Source of the DNA: a virus
Virus record (IMG/VR): IMGVR_UViG_3300023174_000002
Location: 1 to 64,000 of that record
Length of the DNA: 64,000 nucleotides
Strand: one strand, 5' to 3'
Shown: positions 41,594-51,100 of the stretch, piece after piece
Layout of the letters: every line of letters starts with the position of its first letter
Numbering within the stretch: position 1 is the stretch's first letter
Notes under the pieces: model-generated
Database searches by the model: none
What the model saw: only the letters and a program-made list of their open reading frames with translations
What the model was told of the DNA's origin: nothing
Program-made: the position numbers and the translations under genes

Positions 41594-42214
41594 TTATACA
41601 GTTTGATTTGGCACATCGGCAGTATCATTTGTTGGACTAAATAATAGCTCTACCATACCACGAACAGGTTTAAATGTACGAGTAAAAACTGGATCTGTAG
41701 GCTCAGTTACACGTAACTCAAAAAAGCCATAACTAGCACTGTCTGGTAGTGGTTTTACATTCCAAGTACTACCTAAACTACTAGGAAATTGTACATATAT
41801 TTTATTAAGTTGAGTTATTTCCCAATTTGAATCTAAGTTGGGAGTTATTGAACTACTATAATTAATACCAGATAATAGTTTATAATACCTGTCTTTGTAT
41901 AGAATTACTTCTTCTTTATTATAAGACTGACCACTACTCCAAGTACCTAAAAATACTGGTAACCTAACAAATAATCTAGTAGTAGATGCACTAGGGTCAA
42001 CAACAGTGGGTTTTTCAGTTTGTCCACTTATATTTTTTGCTTCAATTACAACTGCCTCATAGTTATAATTACCACTAGGCTTAACGCTTGCGTCTATAAT
42101 AAAGTTTAGGGTAATAGGAAATTCTAGCTGTTCGCCATAGACCATAGACCAAAGTACTGCTCCAGCATCTGTAATTAAATCTAGACTTGTATCAGTTAAT
42201 CTTGATCGTGCCAT
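41594..42214 (-). CDS. Virion protein with CBM5/12-like carbohydrate-binding module
   Basis: A 206-residue protein. Residues 1-85 are a beta domain (ITLNFIIDASVKPSGNYNYEA). Residues 90-135 read TWSSGQSYNKEEVILYKDRYYK, ending DSNWE; this matches chitin-binding type 3/CBM5-12 modules with their W-S-S, Y, V and W positions. The rest is beta rich. It might bind host surface sugars. Start overlaps the coiled-coil gene by 19 bases. Confidence 0.65.
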   Translation of the reverse strand: MARSRLTDTSLDLITDAGAVLWSMVYGEQLEFPITLNFIIDASVKPSGNYNYEAVVIEAKNISGQTEKPTVVDPSASTTRLFVRLPVFLGTWSSGQSYNKEEVILYKDRYYKLLSGINYSSSITPNLDSNWEITQLNKIYVQFPSSLGSTWNVKPLPDSASYGFFELRVTEPTDPVFTRTFKPVRGMVELLFSPTNDTADVPNQTV

Positions 42215-42558
42215 GATGTTTCCCTATGTTTAATAATGGAGAGATCTTTTAACTTACTAATTTCACTAGTAAGTGCAGCAATTTCTTGATGCAATCGTTG
42301 ATTTTCAGTAGTTAAGTTTCTAATTTGTTGGTTTAGTTCAATAACTTCTTCTTGTAGTTTACCTAATTCTGTACTTAATTTTGTATTTTGCTGACTCATA
42401 CGTTCCAGTTCTTGGTGCATCATATTAAGTATAGAATTTTCTGTTTTATCTACTTTGAATCCGTTGAAGAATTTTTGTAATAGAAAACTAATAGTTAATA
42501 AACTGGCAAAACCAACACCTATAACCTGTAGTAATGAGTAACTTTCTTCTGGATTCAT
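42196..42558 (-). CDS. Membrane-anchored coiled-coil protein
   Basis: The 120-residue product has one hydrophobic helix (VIGVGFASLLTISFLLQKFF, about 12-31) and then a long coiled coil (about 45-105, heptads of Leu, Glu and Gln). It is the first gene after leftward promoter P10, with AAGGAG before ATG. It could be virion assembly factor or a holin-like or trans-envelope protein; the topology resembles an i-spanin, but a better spanin pair exists downstream. Function unknown. Confidence 0.6.
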   Translation of the reverse strand: MNPEESYSLLQVIGVGFASLLTISFLLQKFFNGFKVDKTENSILNMMHQELERMSQQNTKLSTELGKLQEEVIELNQQIRNLTTENQRLHQEIAALTSEISKLKDLSIIKHRETSWHDQD

Positions 42559-42619
42559 TGGTAAAAGCTCCTTGAGTTACAAACACCAAAAAATTATGAT
42601 AACATAGTAATTTTGTTAT

Positions 42620-42648
42620 ATTATAACACGGTAGGTTTAAAGTGTCAA
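42620..42648 (-). promoter_or_regulatory. Leftward sigma70 promoter P10
   Basis: On the reverse strand, consensus TTGACA, a 17-base spacer and TATAAT. It lies directly after the terminator of the upstream tail operon and would drive the fibre, lysis and PhoH genes down to 26.4 kb. Confidence 0.93.
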
Positions 42649-42650
42649 TA

Positions 42651-42695
42651 TAAAAAAATACCCACCCCTGTTGTTAGGGTGGGTATTTTTTTTTT
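42651..42695. terminator. Terminator between tail operons
   Basis: ATACCCACCC pairs with GGGTGGGTAT perfectly over ten positions, flanked by an A-run on the left and ten T on the right. It can act in both directions; on the reverse strand it closes the transcript of the tail tip genes. Confidence 0.92.
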
Positions 42696-42697
42696 AT

Positions 42698-44272
42698 TTA
42701 ACGAACTGAAATTAATTTAGATTGTAAAGTCATAGTGTTTGTATACTGAGTTAAAGTACTTGTATCAGTTAGTCCATCATAAACGGTTGTAGCATTTTGA
42801 CTTACATCACCCCCAATGTATTCATTAACAACTCCACTTGGTAAAGTTACCTCTGGATGAAAGCTGCCTACATCAATATTTAAATAACTAATACCAGTAT
42901 CTATTGTATATCCAATAGCAGATATTGCAGTACCGTCTATAGGTAATTTAGCAAATAAATAGTTTCCATAGCCATTGACAGTTGTAGTTTCAAAATAAGT
43001 TGTACCTACAAGATATAAAAAATTTCCTAAACAAGTTAGTCCAGTAGGAACAGTTTGTATTGAACCAGTGTTAATATAAATAGCACGAATCCATAACACA
43101 GCACCATTTGCTGCTGCAAATTTGTAGAGTAGTATACAGTCTGCAGTTGTATTAGATCTGCCATTTGTGGCAACGTAAATATTACCACTACTATCTGCAG
43201 CAATACCCATTAAATTATTAGGACCAGAAGTTATGGGAGTGCCTGGTCCAGTATCAGTAGTTAGAGGAAACTGTGTAGTACTAGCTCTATTTCTATCTAC
43301 AACTCTTGTCCAGATTAATCCGCCACCAGAATTATACATACCAACTACCATAATATATTTAGTTGGAGTTACTGAAGCTATACTGCCAGCTATTGCCATT
43401 GCTACATTACCAGCACTAGTTGTAACAGTTCTGTATGGTACCATTTGTGCTGCTGAAGCATTATTTATTCTTAGTCTATATGCCCAACGAATACCGCCAC
43501 TACTATTTAATGCAAGTAGTGTATTTCCTGTGTTATTAATTATACTATATACACTTATATAAATATTACCACTGGTATCTATGCTAATTCCTTTACCATA
43601 AAAGGCATTAGTACTAGATATTGGAGAATACCAATATTTCCAAGCTAAAGTACCGTCGGTATAAAATTTAGCTACAAAACACTGATTAGCTATTAAACTT
43701 GAGCCAACATAACGTGAACCTTTACCTGTAATCACAACAGTATTGTCTGATGCAGAATACGCAATGCCTTCACCAAATTCAATACCACCGCTACCAAAAG
43801 TACTGTTCATTCGTTTTGCAAATGCTAAAGTACCGGTTTTAGTGTACTTGCCAAAAAGCACATCTTGTGTGCCACCGCCTGCATACCCAGTAGGTTGATT
43901 AGCAGTTCCATAACTTGTACCAACCCAGTAGAGATCTCCAGCACTGTCAACACAACAATCTTGTGCATGGCAAAAACCTGCAAATGCTCCTACTATTTTT
44001 TGCCATTCAACACTGCCAGTACTTCTAATTTTCATTATAGCATGGCCGCCGTTACTAACAACTCCATTGTCTTTTCCAACTATATAAAAATCACCAGTAG
44101 TAGGATCTACTGCTACCTGAGTACTAATATTTGTAGTATTAAAACCAGTATTACCAAAATTACCAATTCTGCCAAGCCAGGCAGTATTAATGCCTGGATT
44201 GCCAGTAGATTCGTGACCTAAACCACCAAATCCAAGAACACTCATACTTGCTGTAGTTGCAATCATTGGCAT
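42698..44272 (-). CDS. Beta-propeller-like virion protein
   Basis: The 524-residue product has repeated blades of about 50-60 residues with the pattern (V/I)D-x-(S/T)-G-(D/N)-(I/L)-Y-(V/I). Examples are VDPTTGDFYIVGKDNG, VDSAGDLYWVGTSYG, IDTSGNIYISVY and ADSSGNIYVATNG, matching SBBP/NHL-type propellers. Trp/Asn-rich connecting strands sit between blades. It may form the receptor-binding tip domain. Its start overlaps the stop of the preceding fibre gene (TAATG). Confidence 0.75.
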   Translation of the reverse strand: MPMIATTASMSVLGFGGLGHESTGNPGINTAWLGRIGNFGNTGFNTTNISTQVAVDPTTGDFYIVGKDNGVVSNGGHAIMKIRSTGSVEWQKIVGAFAGFCHAQDCCVDSAGDLYWVGTSYGTANQPTGYAGGGTQDVLFGKYTKTGTLAFAKRMNSTFGSGGIEFGEGIAYSASDNTVVITGKGSRYVGSSLIANQCFVAKFYTDGTLAWKYWYSPISSTNAFYGKGISIDTSGNIYISVYSIINNTGNTLLALNSSGGIRWAYRLRINNASAAQMVPYRTVTTSAGNVAMAIAGSIASVTPTKYIMVVGMYNSGGGLIWTRVVDRNRASTTQFPLTTDTGPGTPITSGPNNLMGIAADSSGNIYVATNGRSNTTADCILLYKFAAANGAVLWIRAIYINTGSIQTVPTGLTCLGNFLYLVGTTYFETTTVNGYGNYLFAKLPIDGTAISAIGYTIDTGISYLNIDVGSFHPEVTLPSGVVNEYIGGDVSQNATTVYDGLTDTSTLTQYTNTMTLQSKLISVR

Positions 44273-47200
44273 TATGCATACCTCGCTACAGAAGCTATAA
44301 TAGTATAAACTCCGCCACTGTCTTTAAGTATTGTAAAAGTATAAACGTCTACGCTGCTTGCACCACCACTGCTGGGTACAATACCGCCTAGCCATTTTAT
44401 AGAGCTAGCAGACTGTGCCACACTATCAATACTTAATGCAGCTTGATAGTATGCTGGAGTTCCATTTGATACTAAGTGAACAATAGATAAAGATCTATTA
44501 TTCGTAGCTAATAAAGTAGAGACGCCTGTAATGTTTAGGGTCCAATTTGCTGTTGGATTTGCTGTAGTCCACATAATTGGTGCAATAATAGCATTTAGTG
44601 TACAATTAGTGCCATTAGGAGAAGTGGTATTAATAGCAATAATTTCTGTAGGTGCAACAAATAATGATTTATTAAAGGTTTGTAGAGCTGTCCAAGTATA
44701 CGAAAAACTAGGGTCTAAGGCGGTAGAACTTAATACTCCGCCAGTATAACTAAGTGGACCACCAAGTGCTACTGCAGTAAAACCACCAGCACCATTACCT
44801 GCAATAATATTACTGCCACTAGTAGGACCGGCAAAATCTGTACCAGCTACAGCTGTAGCAAAAGCAGTACCACTATATTTTACTATTCCTGTACCCCAGC
44901 TACTCTTACCAGTACCGCCATTAGCTATATTTAATATACCAGTAACACCAGTACCGCCTAGTGGTAATCCTGTTGCATTAGTTAATGTAATAGATGTCGG
45001 TGTTCCAAGAGCAGGACTAACTAGTGTAGCATTACTTGATAAAACTACATTGCCTGTACCTGTAGAACCACTACTTGTGCCTGTACCGCCTTGAGTAGCT
45101 GGAAGCTGCCCAGTAGTCATAGTAGCTAAGTTTACTTTGCCCCATATTGGTGAAGTATTTGCCCCCTGCGTTAATAATACATTACCTGCAGCAGCTGCAG
45201 CTAATTTACTTAATGCAATATTACTACTTGCATATAACATATCGCCAATTGTATATGCGCTTGTACCACCTTGACCAGTACCGCCTTGAGTAGCAGGTAC
45301 TATATAAGTACTTACTAAACTACCGGCACTTCCTGTAGTACTTTGATTTAGTAATGGTACGTCTGCTGCCTGAATTCCTGACATAGTAATATTAGTACCA
45401 TCTCCACGCGCATATGTGCCACTAGTAACTACATTATTAAATAACCCATTAATAGCGTTTTGTCTTGTAACCTGACCGGTACCCCCTAAACCAATACCTA
45501 CAGTACTAGTTACACTACCAGCACTACCTGTGACGTTTGCACTCAGTGTAAGGCCAGTAAGCATAGCACTAGTAATTGCCGACATAACAGCATTACCTTG
45601 AGCATTAATTTGTAATACAGTTCCAGCAGTAAGAATATTATTAGTTAACTCATTAATTGCTTTTTGTCTATCACTTTGGCCTGTGCCACCATTAGCAATT
45701 GCAACTATACCACTAATACTTCCTGCAGTATTTGCAGTATTTGCAGTAGTTGCATTACCAATAATATTAGCAGTAATAGTAAGACCGTTTAAATCACTAG
45801 CTGCAATATTAGACATAACTATATTAGCGCCGTCACCTCGTAAATATCTACCTATTGAAGTATTACCAGCTAGGGCATTAATAGCGGCTTGTCTAGTAGT
45901 TTGTCCAGTTCCACCTTGAGTAATTTGTACTGTTTGCAGCACAGTATTAGCCTGTTCTGCAAAAGCTACATTAGCAGTGCCTGAAATAGTACTAACATTA
46001 CCGGGGCGCCAAACATTAGCAGCAGCATTGTAGATTAAAATTTGGCCTGTGGTAGCACCAGCAGTATTAGCATCTGTTAAATTACTAAGTTTTGTAGGAA
46101 CATTGGGTTTATTAAGTATAACTGCTAAACCTGTAGTAGCGTTCCAGTCACTATTAACTTGTGCTGTTGGAATATTGGGTTTATCTGCTAAATCTGCGTA
46201 ACTACCAGTAATTGCCACATTGGCTAAAAGTGGTTTACCTAGTAAATCTGTATAACTACCACTAATTGCAACGTTTGAAAAATAACCTGCAGTATTATAA
46301 TTAACACTAGTAATAAGTTTAGCCCAAGGACTCCAACTATTACTTACATCCCTGCGGCTACGTATATAGCCGTCTGCACTTACAGCAACGTTTGCTCCAG
46401 TACCTCCAGTACTAGGCCAAGCAAGGTAAATTTGTCCGTCACCTTCACCACCTAGGGTAAGCATATTTCCAAAAGCAGTTGGATAGTTATTATTGTTGTA
46501 GTTACTTCTTAAACTTAGAATATTTGACGGTTGCGCTGTTCCATTAGCTTCAGCATTAGATCTGCCTAAATTACCAGTACCAGTAACATAACCGCCTATT
46601 AAATTAGGCATAGGCACATCTACCCAGTCAACATCTGTTTCGCCAGCATTAACTCGTAAAAACTTTGTGCCTTTAGTAACATAATTAGGTAACAGATTAA
46701 TTCTAGCATTTGATGCTGTATTAGCACCAGTACCACCATTTGCTACATTTACAATGCCTGTTAGTGCAATGTTTACCTGACTGCTAGTACCACCACTTAC
46801 TAAATTTTTTTGTGCAGTAAGTGGTGCAGACGTATTAATTGTAGTTATTACATTTTTAGCATCTATTGGAGCTTCCCAGTAAGAATCAGTTCCAGTATTA
46901 TCTAAAGTTAATACCCATCCTGCCATTCCTGCACCAAGTGCAAGTGGCATAATATTTCGTCTAGCATTATCTCTAGTATTAGCATTTGTGCCACCATTAG
47001 CTATATTTAGTATACCAGTAGTTCCAGTATTTAAAGGTAGTCCGGTTGCATTAGTTAATATTGCAAAACTAGGTACTCCAATATTAGGTGTAGTATACCT
47101 AGGTATATTGCTAGCAGTATTACTACTAGCATTATTAGAAGTATTAGGAACAGAAATAGATGGTGGCGCAGTTAAAACTGGATTAGCAATAATTAAATCA

Positions 47201-48129
47201 TAAAGGATATTATTAGCAGCAGTAAGGTCTGCTCTAATTACACCGTTAGCAAAAACAATATTATCACCAATACTAACATTTTTTATACCGCCATTAGCGT
47301 TACCCATCAGCAAGTCTGCACCGCTAGTAGGGCCTACATAGTCTACGCCTGCAGTTCCTGTAATAATTGCACCAGTACTATTGCCTTTTAATAATCCAGT
47401 ACCTAGATTTGCTCTACCAGTACCACCTGAAGTAACTGGTAGAGCATTGCCTGGTGAATAGCTTAAACCTATGTTACCATCAGCTGTAAGCGGGCTGCCT
47501 GATACACTTAAGAAAAAGTTATTAGGAGTACCCAAACCAACACTGGTCAGGGCACCCACTCCACCAAGACTAATAACAACTGTATTGTTAGGACCATTAT
47601 CTCTGATAATAATGCCAGTACCTTGTGTTAATACTCGTTCATTAGTTAACTGACCACTACTGCTCATAACTACAAAACTTTCTGTAGTTTTTGCAAGTCC
47701 TGTAGTTTTTAATGTATTATTATCAAGTATTAGTCCGGTATCTAATGTAACATTTTGAAAACCGCCTGCACCATCGCCTGCCAATAAATATTCGCCATCC
47801 GTAGGATTTTCATACACAAACTGACTTAGTTCGTCAGAAACAGTATATCCTAGTGGACTAGGGTCAATATTAGATACTAGTGCATATTTAACATAATATC
47901 TGCTATTAGGTACTAAATTAGGTATATGAACTTGTAAACTTAAACCATCATATACTAGGTTACCAATTGGAGGGCTCTGAGTAGTTAAATCTTCTCCAGA
48001 AGTTAAATAACACCAAACTTTAACTGTATTTAAATCATTTCTAAATCTACCACTATAGGTATCTGTAGGAGAACTTATGCTTAAATTTAAGGATTTAATT
48101 CCAGGATTTAAATATGCTCTTACTGTCAT
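44272..48129 (-). CDS. Large tail fibre protein with GGTG repeats
   Basis: The 1285-residue protein has an N-terminal fibronectin-like region (about 1-110: SLNLSISSPTDTYSGRF) and then at least eight copies of the fibre repeat (V/I)-A-N-G-G-T-G-x-x-x-x-x-x-A-(R/I)-x-x-L, for example ITQGGTGQTTRQAAINAL and IANGGTGQSDRQKAINEL. It also has LTGLTLSANVTG and a C-terminal globular tip. GGTG repeats are common in T4- and lambda-type fibres. A trimeric side or central fibre that recognises the host is inferred. Confidence 0.82.
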   Translation of the reverse strand: MTVRAYLNPGIKSLNLSISSPTDTYSGRFRNDLNTVKVWCYLTSGEDLTTQSPPIGNLVYDGLSLQVHIPNLVPNSRYYVKYALVSNIDPSPLGYTVSDELSQFVYENPTDGEYLLAGDGAGGFQNVTLDTGLILDNNTLKTTGLAKTTESFVVMSSSGQLTNERVLTQGTGIIIRDNGPNNTVVISLGGVGALTSVGLGTPNNFFLSVSGSPLTADGNIGLSYSPGNALPVTSGGTGRANLGTGLLKGNSTGAIITGTAGVDYVGPTSGADLLMGNANGGIKNVSIGDNIVFANGVIRADLTAANNILYDLIIANPVLTAPPSISVPNTSNNASSNTASNIPRYTTPNIGVPSFAILTNATGLPLNTGTTGILNIANGGTNANTRDNARRNIMPLALGAGMAGWVLTLDNTGTDSYWEAPIDAKNVITTINTSAPLTAQKNLVSGGTSSQVNIALTGIVNVANGGTGANTASNARINLLPNYVTKGTKFLRVNAGETDVDWVDVPMPNLIGGYVTGTGNLGRSNAEANGTAQPSNILSLRSNYNNNNYPTAFGNMLTLGGEGDGQIYLAWPSTGGTGANVAVSADGYIRSRRDVSNSWSPWAKLITSVNYNTAGYFSNVAISGSYTDLLGKPLLANVAITGSYADLADKPNIPTAQVNSDWNATTGLAVILNKPNVPTKLSNLTDANTAGATTGQILIYNAAANVWRPGNVSTISGTANVAFAEQANTVLQTVQITQGGTGQTTRQAAINALAGNTSIGRYLRGDGANIVMSNIAASDLNGLTITANIIGNATTANTANTAGSISGIVAIANGGTGQSDRQKAINELTNNILTAGTVLQINAQGNAVMSAITSAMLTGLTLSANVTGSAGSVTSTVGIGLGGTGQVTRQNAINGLFNNVVTSGTYARGDGTNITMSGIQAADVPLLNQSTTGSAGSLVSTYIVPATQGGTGQGGTSAYTIGDMLYASSNIALSKLAAAAAGNVLLTQGANTSPIWGKVNLATMTTGQLPATQGGTGTSSGSTGTGNVVLSSNATLVSPALGTPTSITLTNATGLPLGGTGVTGILNIANGGTGKSSWGTGIVKYSGTAFATAVAGTDFAGPTSGSNIIAGNGAGGFTAVALGGPLSYTGGVLSSTALDPSFSYTWTALQTFNKSLFVAPTEIIAINTTSPNGTNCTLNAIIAPIMWTTANPTANWTLNITGVSTLLATNNRSLSIVHLVSNGTPAYYQAALSIDSVAQSASSIKWLGGIVPSSGGASSVDVYTFTILKDSGGVYTIIASVARYA

Positions 48130-48138
48130 AATAATCCT

Positions 48139-51100
48139 TTATTTTATATGAGTCACAGTTACTACTCCTAGTGAACTAGTACGACTATAATTGTTGTTTG
48201 TGTCTACGGTTCTGCAAGCAACTCTGTACTGAACTCCAGTATAAGTAAGCCTGGGCGTAGGGTTTATGCCAGTACCTAAACTAAATTCAATAAGATTAAT
48301 TCTGCCGGGACCGCGGCTTTGAACTGTTTTTATATCATCTAATCCAGAACCTAATTCCCAAAAATCTCCAGTTCCTGGGTTTCTATACACTCTGTATTCA
48401 AAAGTTTTAAAATCACTGTTTTCTAGTAAGTCAAAATTTTGTGGAGTAACGTAAATATAGTGATCGTCTAATAAAACATCTACTATAGGAGGTTCTAGAT
48501 AATTTCCACCAGTTTTTCCAGTAATAGAAACTGTAACAGGTGGATATGACCAAGGTCCGACAATGCTACCAGTTGCATTAGAGTACCTTGTTTTAAGCTT
48601 ATACCCTGTACTAGAAATCAGTCCTGGTACAGTAAAAGCGCTTTGTGATTTATCAACTGTCATGACTCCGGTTAGGGTGTCGTCATTAAATTGAGCGTCT
48701 GCTTCAACAATAGCAAGTTGGATTTTAGTTGCTAATGCTGGAAGCCCTGTAGGATGGCCAATGGCTACAATTAGTGTATTTTGATAAACACCAGGAGATA
48801 TTTGTACTGCATATAGTGGATCACTACTTGTATCAATAATAATTGGTGTTTGAACAATGCGCTGTATTAATACATCAGTATGCGATCCAGTAATATTTGG
48901 TAAAAATACATCGTTAGCAAAATTATCATCATACAGTGTTGGCGAATAATCTGTAAGCGTAAGTTTAGCAGTATTATTATTTTGTGTTTCAACACTTAGC
49001 ACAACTAATTCTTGAGAATCTGTATATGTAGTAGGTACTAGCGTAGTAGTAATTCCTAACATATATAAATTATCTACTGTTGGTGGAGTAGATAATGTTA
49101 ATAGTTGTTCACCAATAGTTATTTCATTTGTATACTGTGGAGCACCAATAGTTACTGGAGTACTAAAGGTTTTTACTATTGCACCTTGTATAGTTCTGAT
49201 TCTAATAATGTAAATTTTACTAGGCTCTATATAGAACTCTTCGCTTAAGGTTAGTTTAGTAGTGTTAGCAGTAGGATTTTCAATTTTTATAATTCTACCG
49301 GTTCCAATACCCCACTCAGGAATATCGTGTGAAACTCGTACTAAATCGCCTCTGGTACATACCAAGTGCTCAAAATCTACATTAATACTGTATGTTTCTG
49401 GTCGTAGCTTTGCTTGTGCTAAATGAAATTTAGCTAAATATATTGCTTGAGCTTTATTAGTTACACCGGGAAAATTTATTTGTTCATAAATTTTTGCAGT
49501 TGATTCTGTAAAACCTTCTCTATATACAAAAAACTCATCTGGTTGATAGGCTTTAGACTCATCTTGAATAGTAACTCTTAACGCATCAGGAAGTCTAGGT
49601 ATTGCTTTTGTGGATTCAAATCCCCAACTATTATGAGGTGTAAAATGTTGTGTTACATATTGTCTAGGTCTATCAATAACAACTGTCCACTTACCATTTA
49701 CAATTGCTGGACTAGCAAGACCTGCAGCACAAATATCTCTAAGAGTGTCCATTACGCTTTGAGTATTTGTAATTACATTATTAAAAGCTAGTTTTTTAAC
49801 AAAGCAAAATGTATGCCATTCCTGTAGTTTTAATAAATCAATTTCTGCACTTACCCTTGTTACAGGTATTGCATAAGCATTAGCACAATGTGTAAGCACA
49901 TAAATAAATAAACTAGCGGGATTATTTGTTGCTTGATTCGGTATCCAGTTAGTACCGTTTGATAAGGTATTAACAGGAATATTAGGATTAGTATTATTCC
50001 AACCAGTGCCATTCCAATCATAAGTTTTAGTAGTTACTAGTGCATTAATTCCATCTACAGTACCATTAATTTTTCCTGTGCTTTCAAGTCTAATTGCACT
50101 TTTTGCTAAGTAACATCCAGGTGGATTAGTAGTAGGACCATTATTGCTAAATCCGGTTAAGGAATTAACTTGTACAGTATTGAATAATCTAAGATCACCC
50201 TCTTCGTCTTTATCAGTATTTGCTCTACGCACTCTAATATCATACTGTGCTTTTGGAAGATTATAAAACCAATAAGTATAGTTAAATGGATCTTTTCGCT
50301 TTTCATAAGTACCAGCAATACCTATTGAAATTGTATTAGTAGTTTGTGGATTAGGATTTAAATCCCCTCCTGCAATATAGGTAATTTTTAGTGCAACTCG
50401 CCCAGCATAAGAATTACCGCCTGCACTAAAACTAGCGTCACCTCTACTAATCAATCTTAAGTTTCTAACGCCTTGTGTAACATTTAGCGAAGTTGTAAAT
50501 CTGGTTCCAAAAAAATTATTTTCAATATTAAGTACAGGAGTAATATCTTCTGGATTTAAAGGTAATTTTGATGTTCCTGCCGTATATTCTGGAAGTATAG
50601 ATCCTATTCCTGGAGTTCCAGACCCTACTGGTGTGGCCACAAGACTAAGATCATCATTACTATTGCCAGGACTACTGTAATCACTACCAGCAACATATAA
50701 AGTTGCAGAACCTACTACAGCCATTTCAATATTATAATATCCAGTAGTAGGAAATGTTACGGCTGCATTTAAATCTATAACGTTGTTTCCGCTTGTTGCC
50801 CAGACCCCACTACTAATTAGCAAAGGAGACCAAGTTGAAAGAGTATTGGTACTACTACTATAGGCATTAACATTACTAAAACTAGTGGAGTTAAATATTA
50901 AGTTTTCCGCACCAGTTTGATAATTTGTGGTTAAACCTAATAATTTTCCACCATTAAGAGTTACAGCTACAGCAGTAGGTGTTGATTGTACCCAGTCAAG
51001 TCCACTAGTGCTGTTGTTAACAATAGTAAGATTTAAACCACTATAGTTAACGTCTACTGTACCACGATAATCTACTGGAGTACCAAAAAGTCCTGTACCA

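Noticed and set aside
42196-42558. Spanin identity for the membrane coiled-coil protein
   Set aside because: Topology fits an i-spanin, but it lacks a neighbouring lipoprotein and a clear Rz/Rz1-like pair is present at 28.1-28.7 kb.
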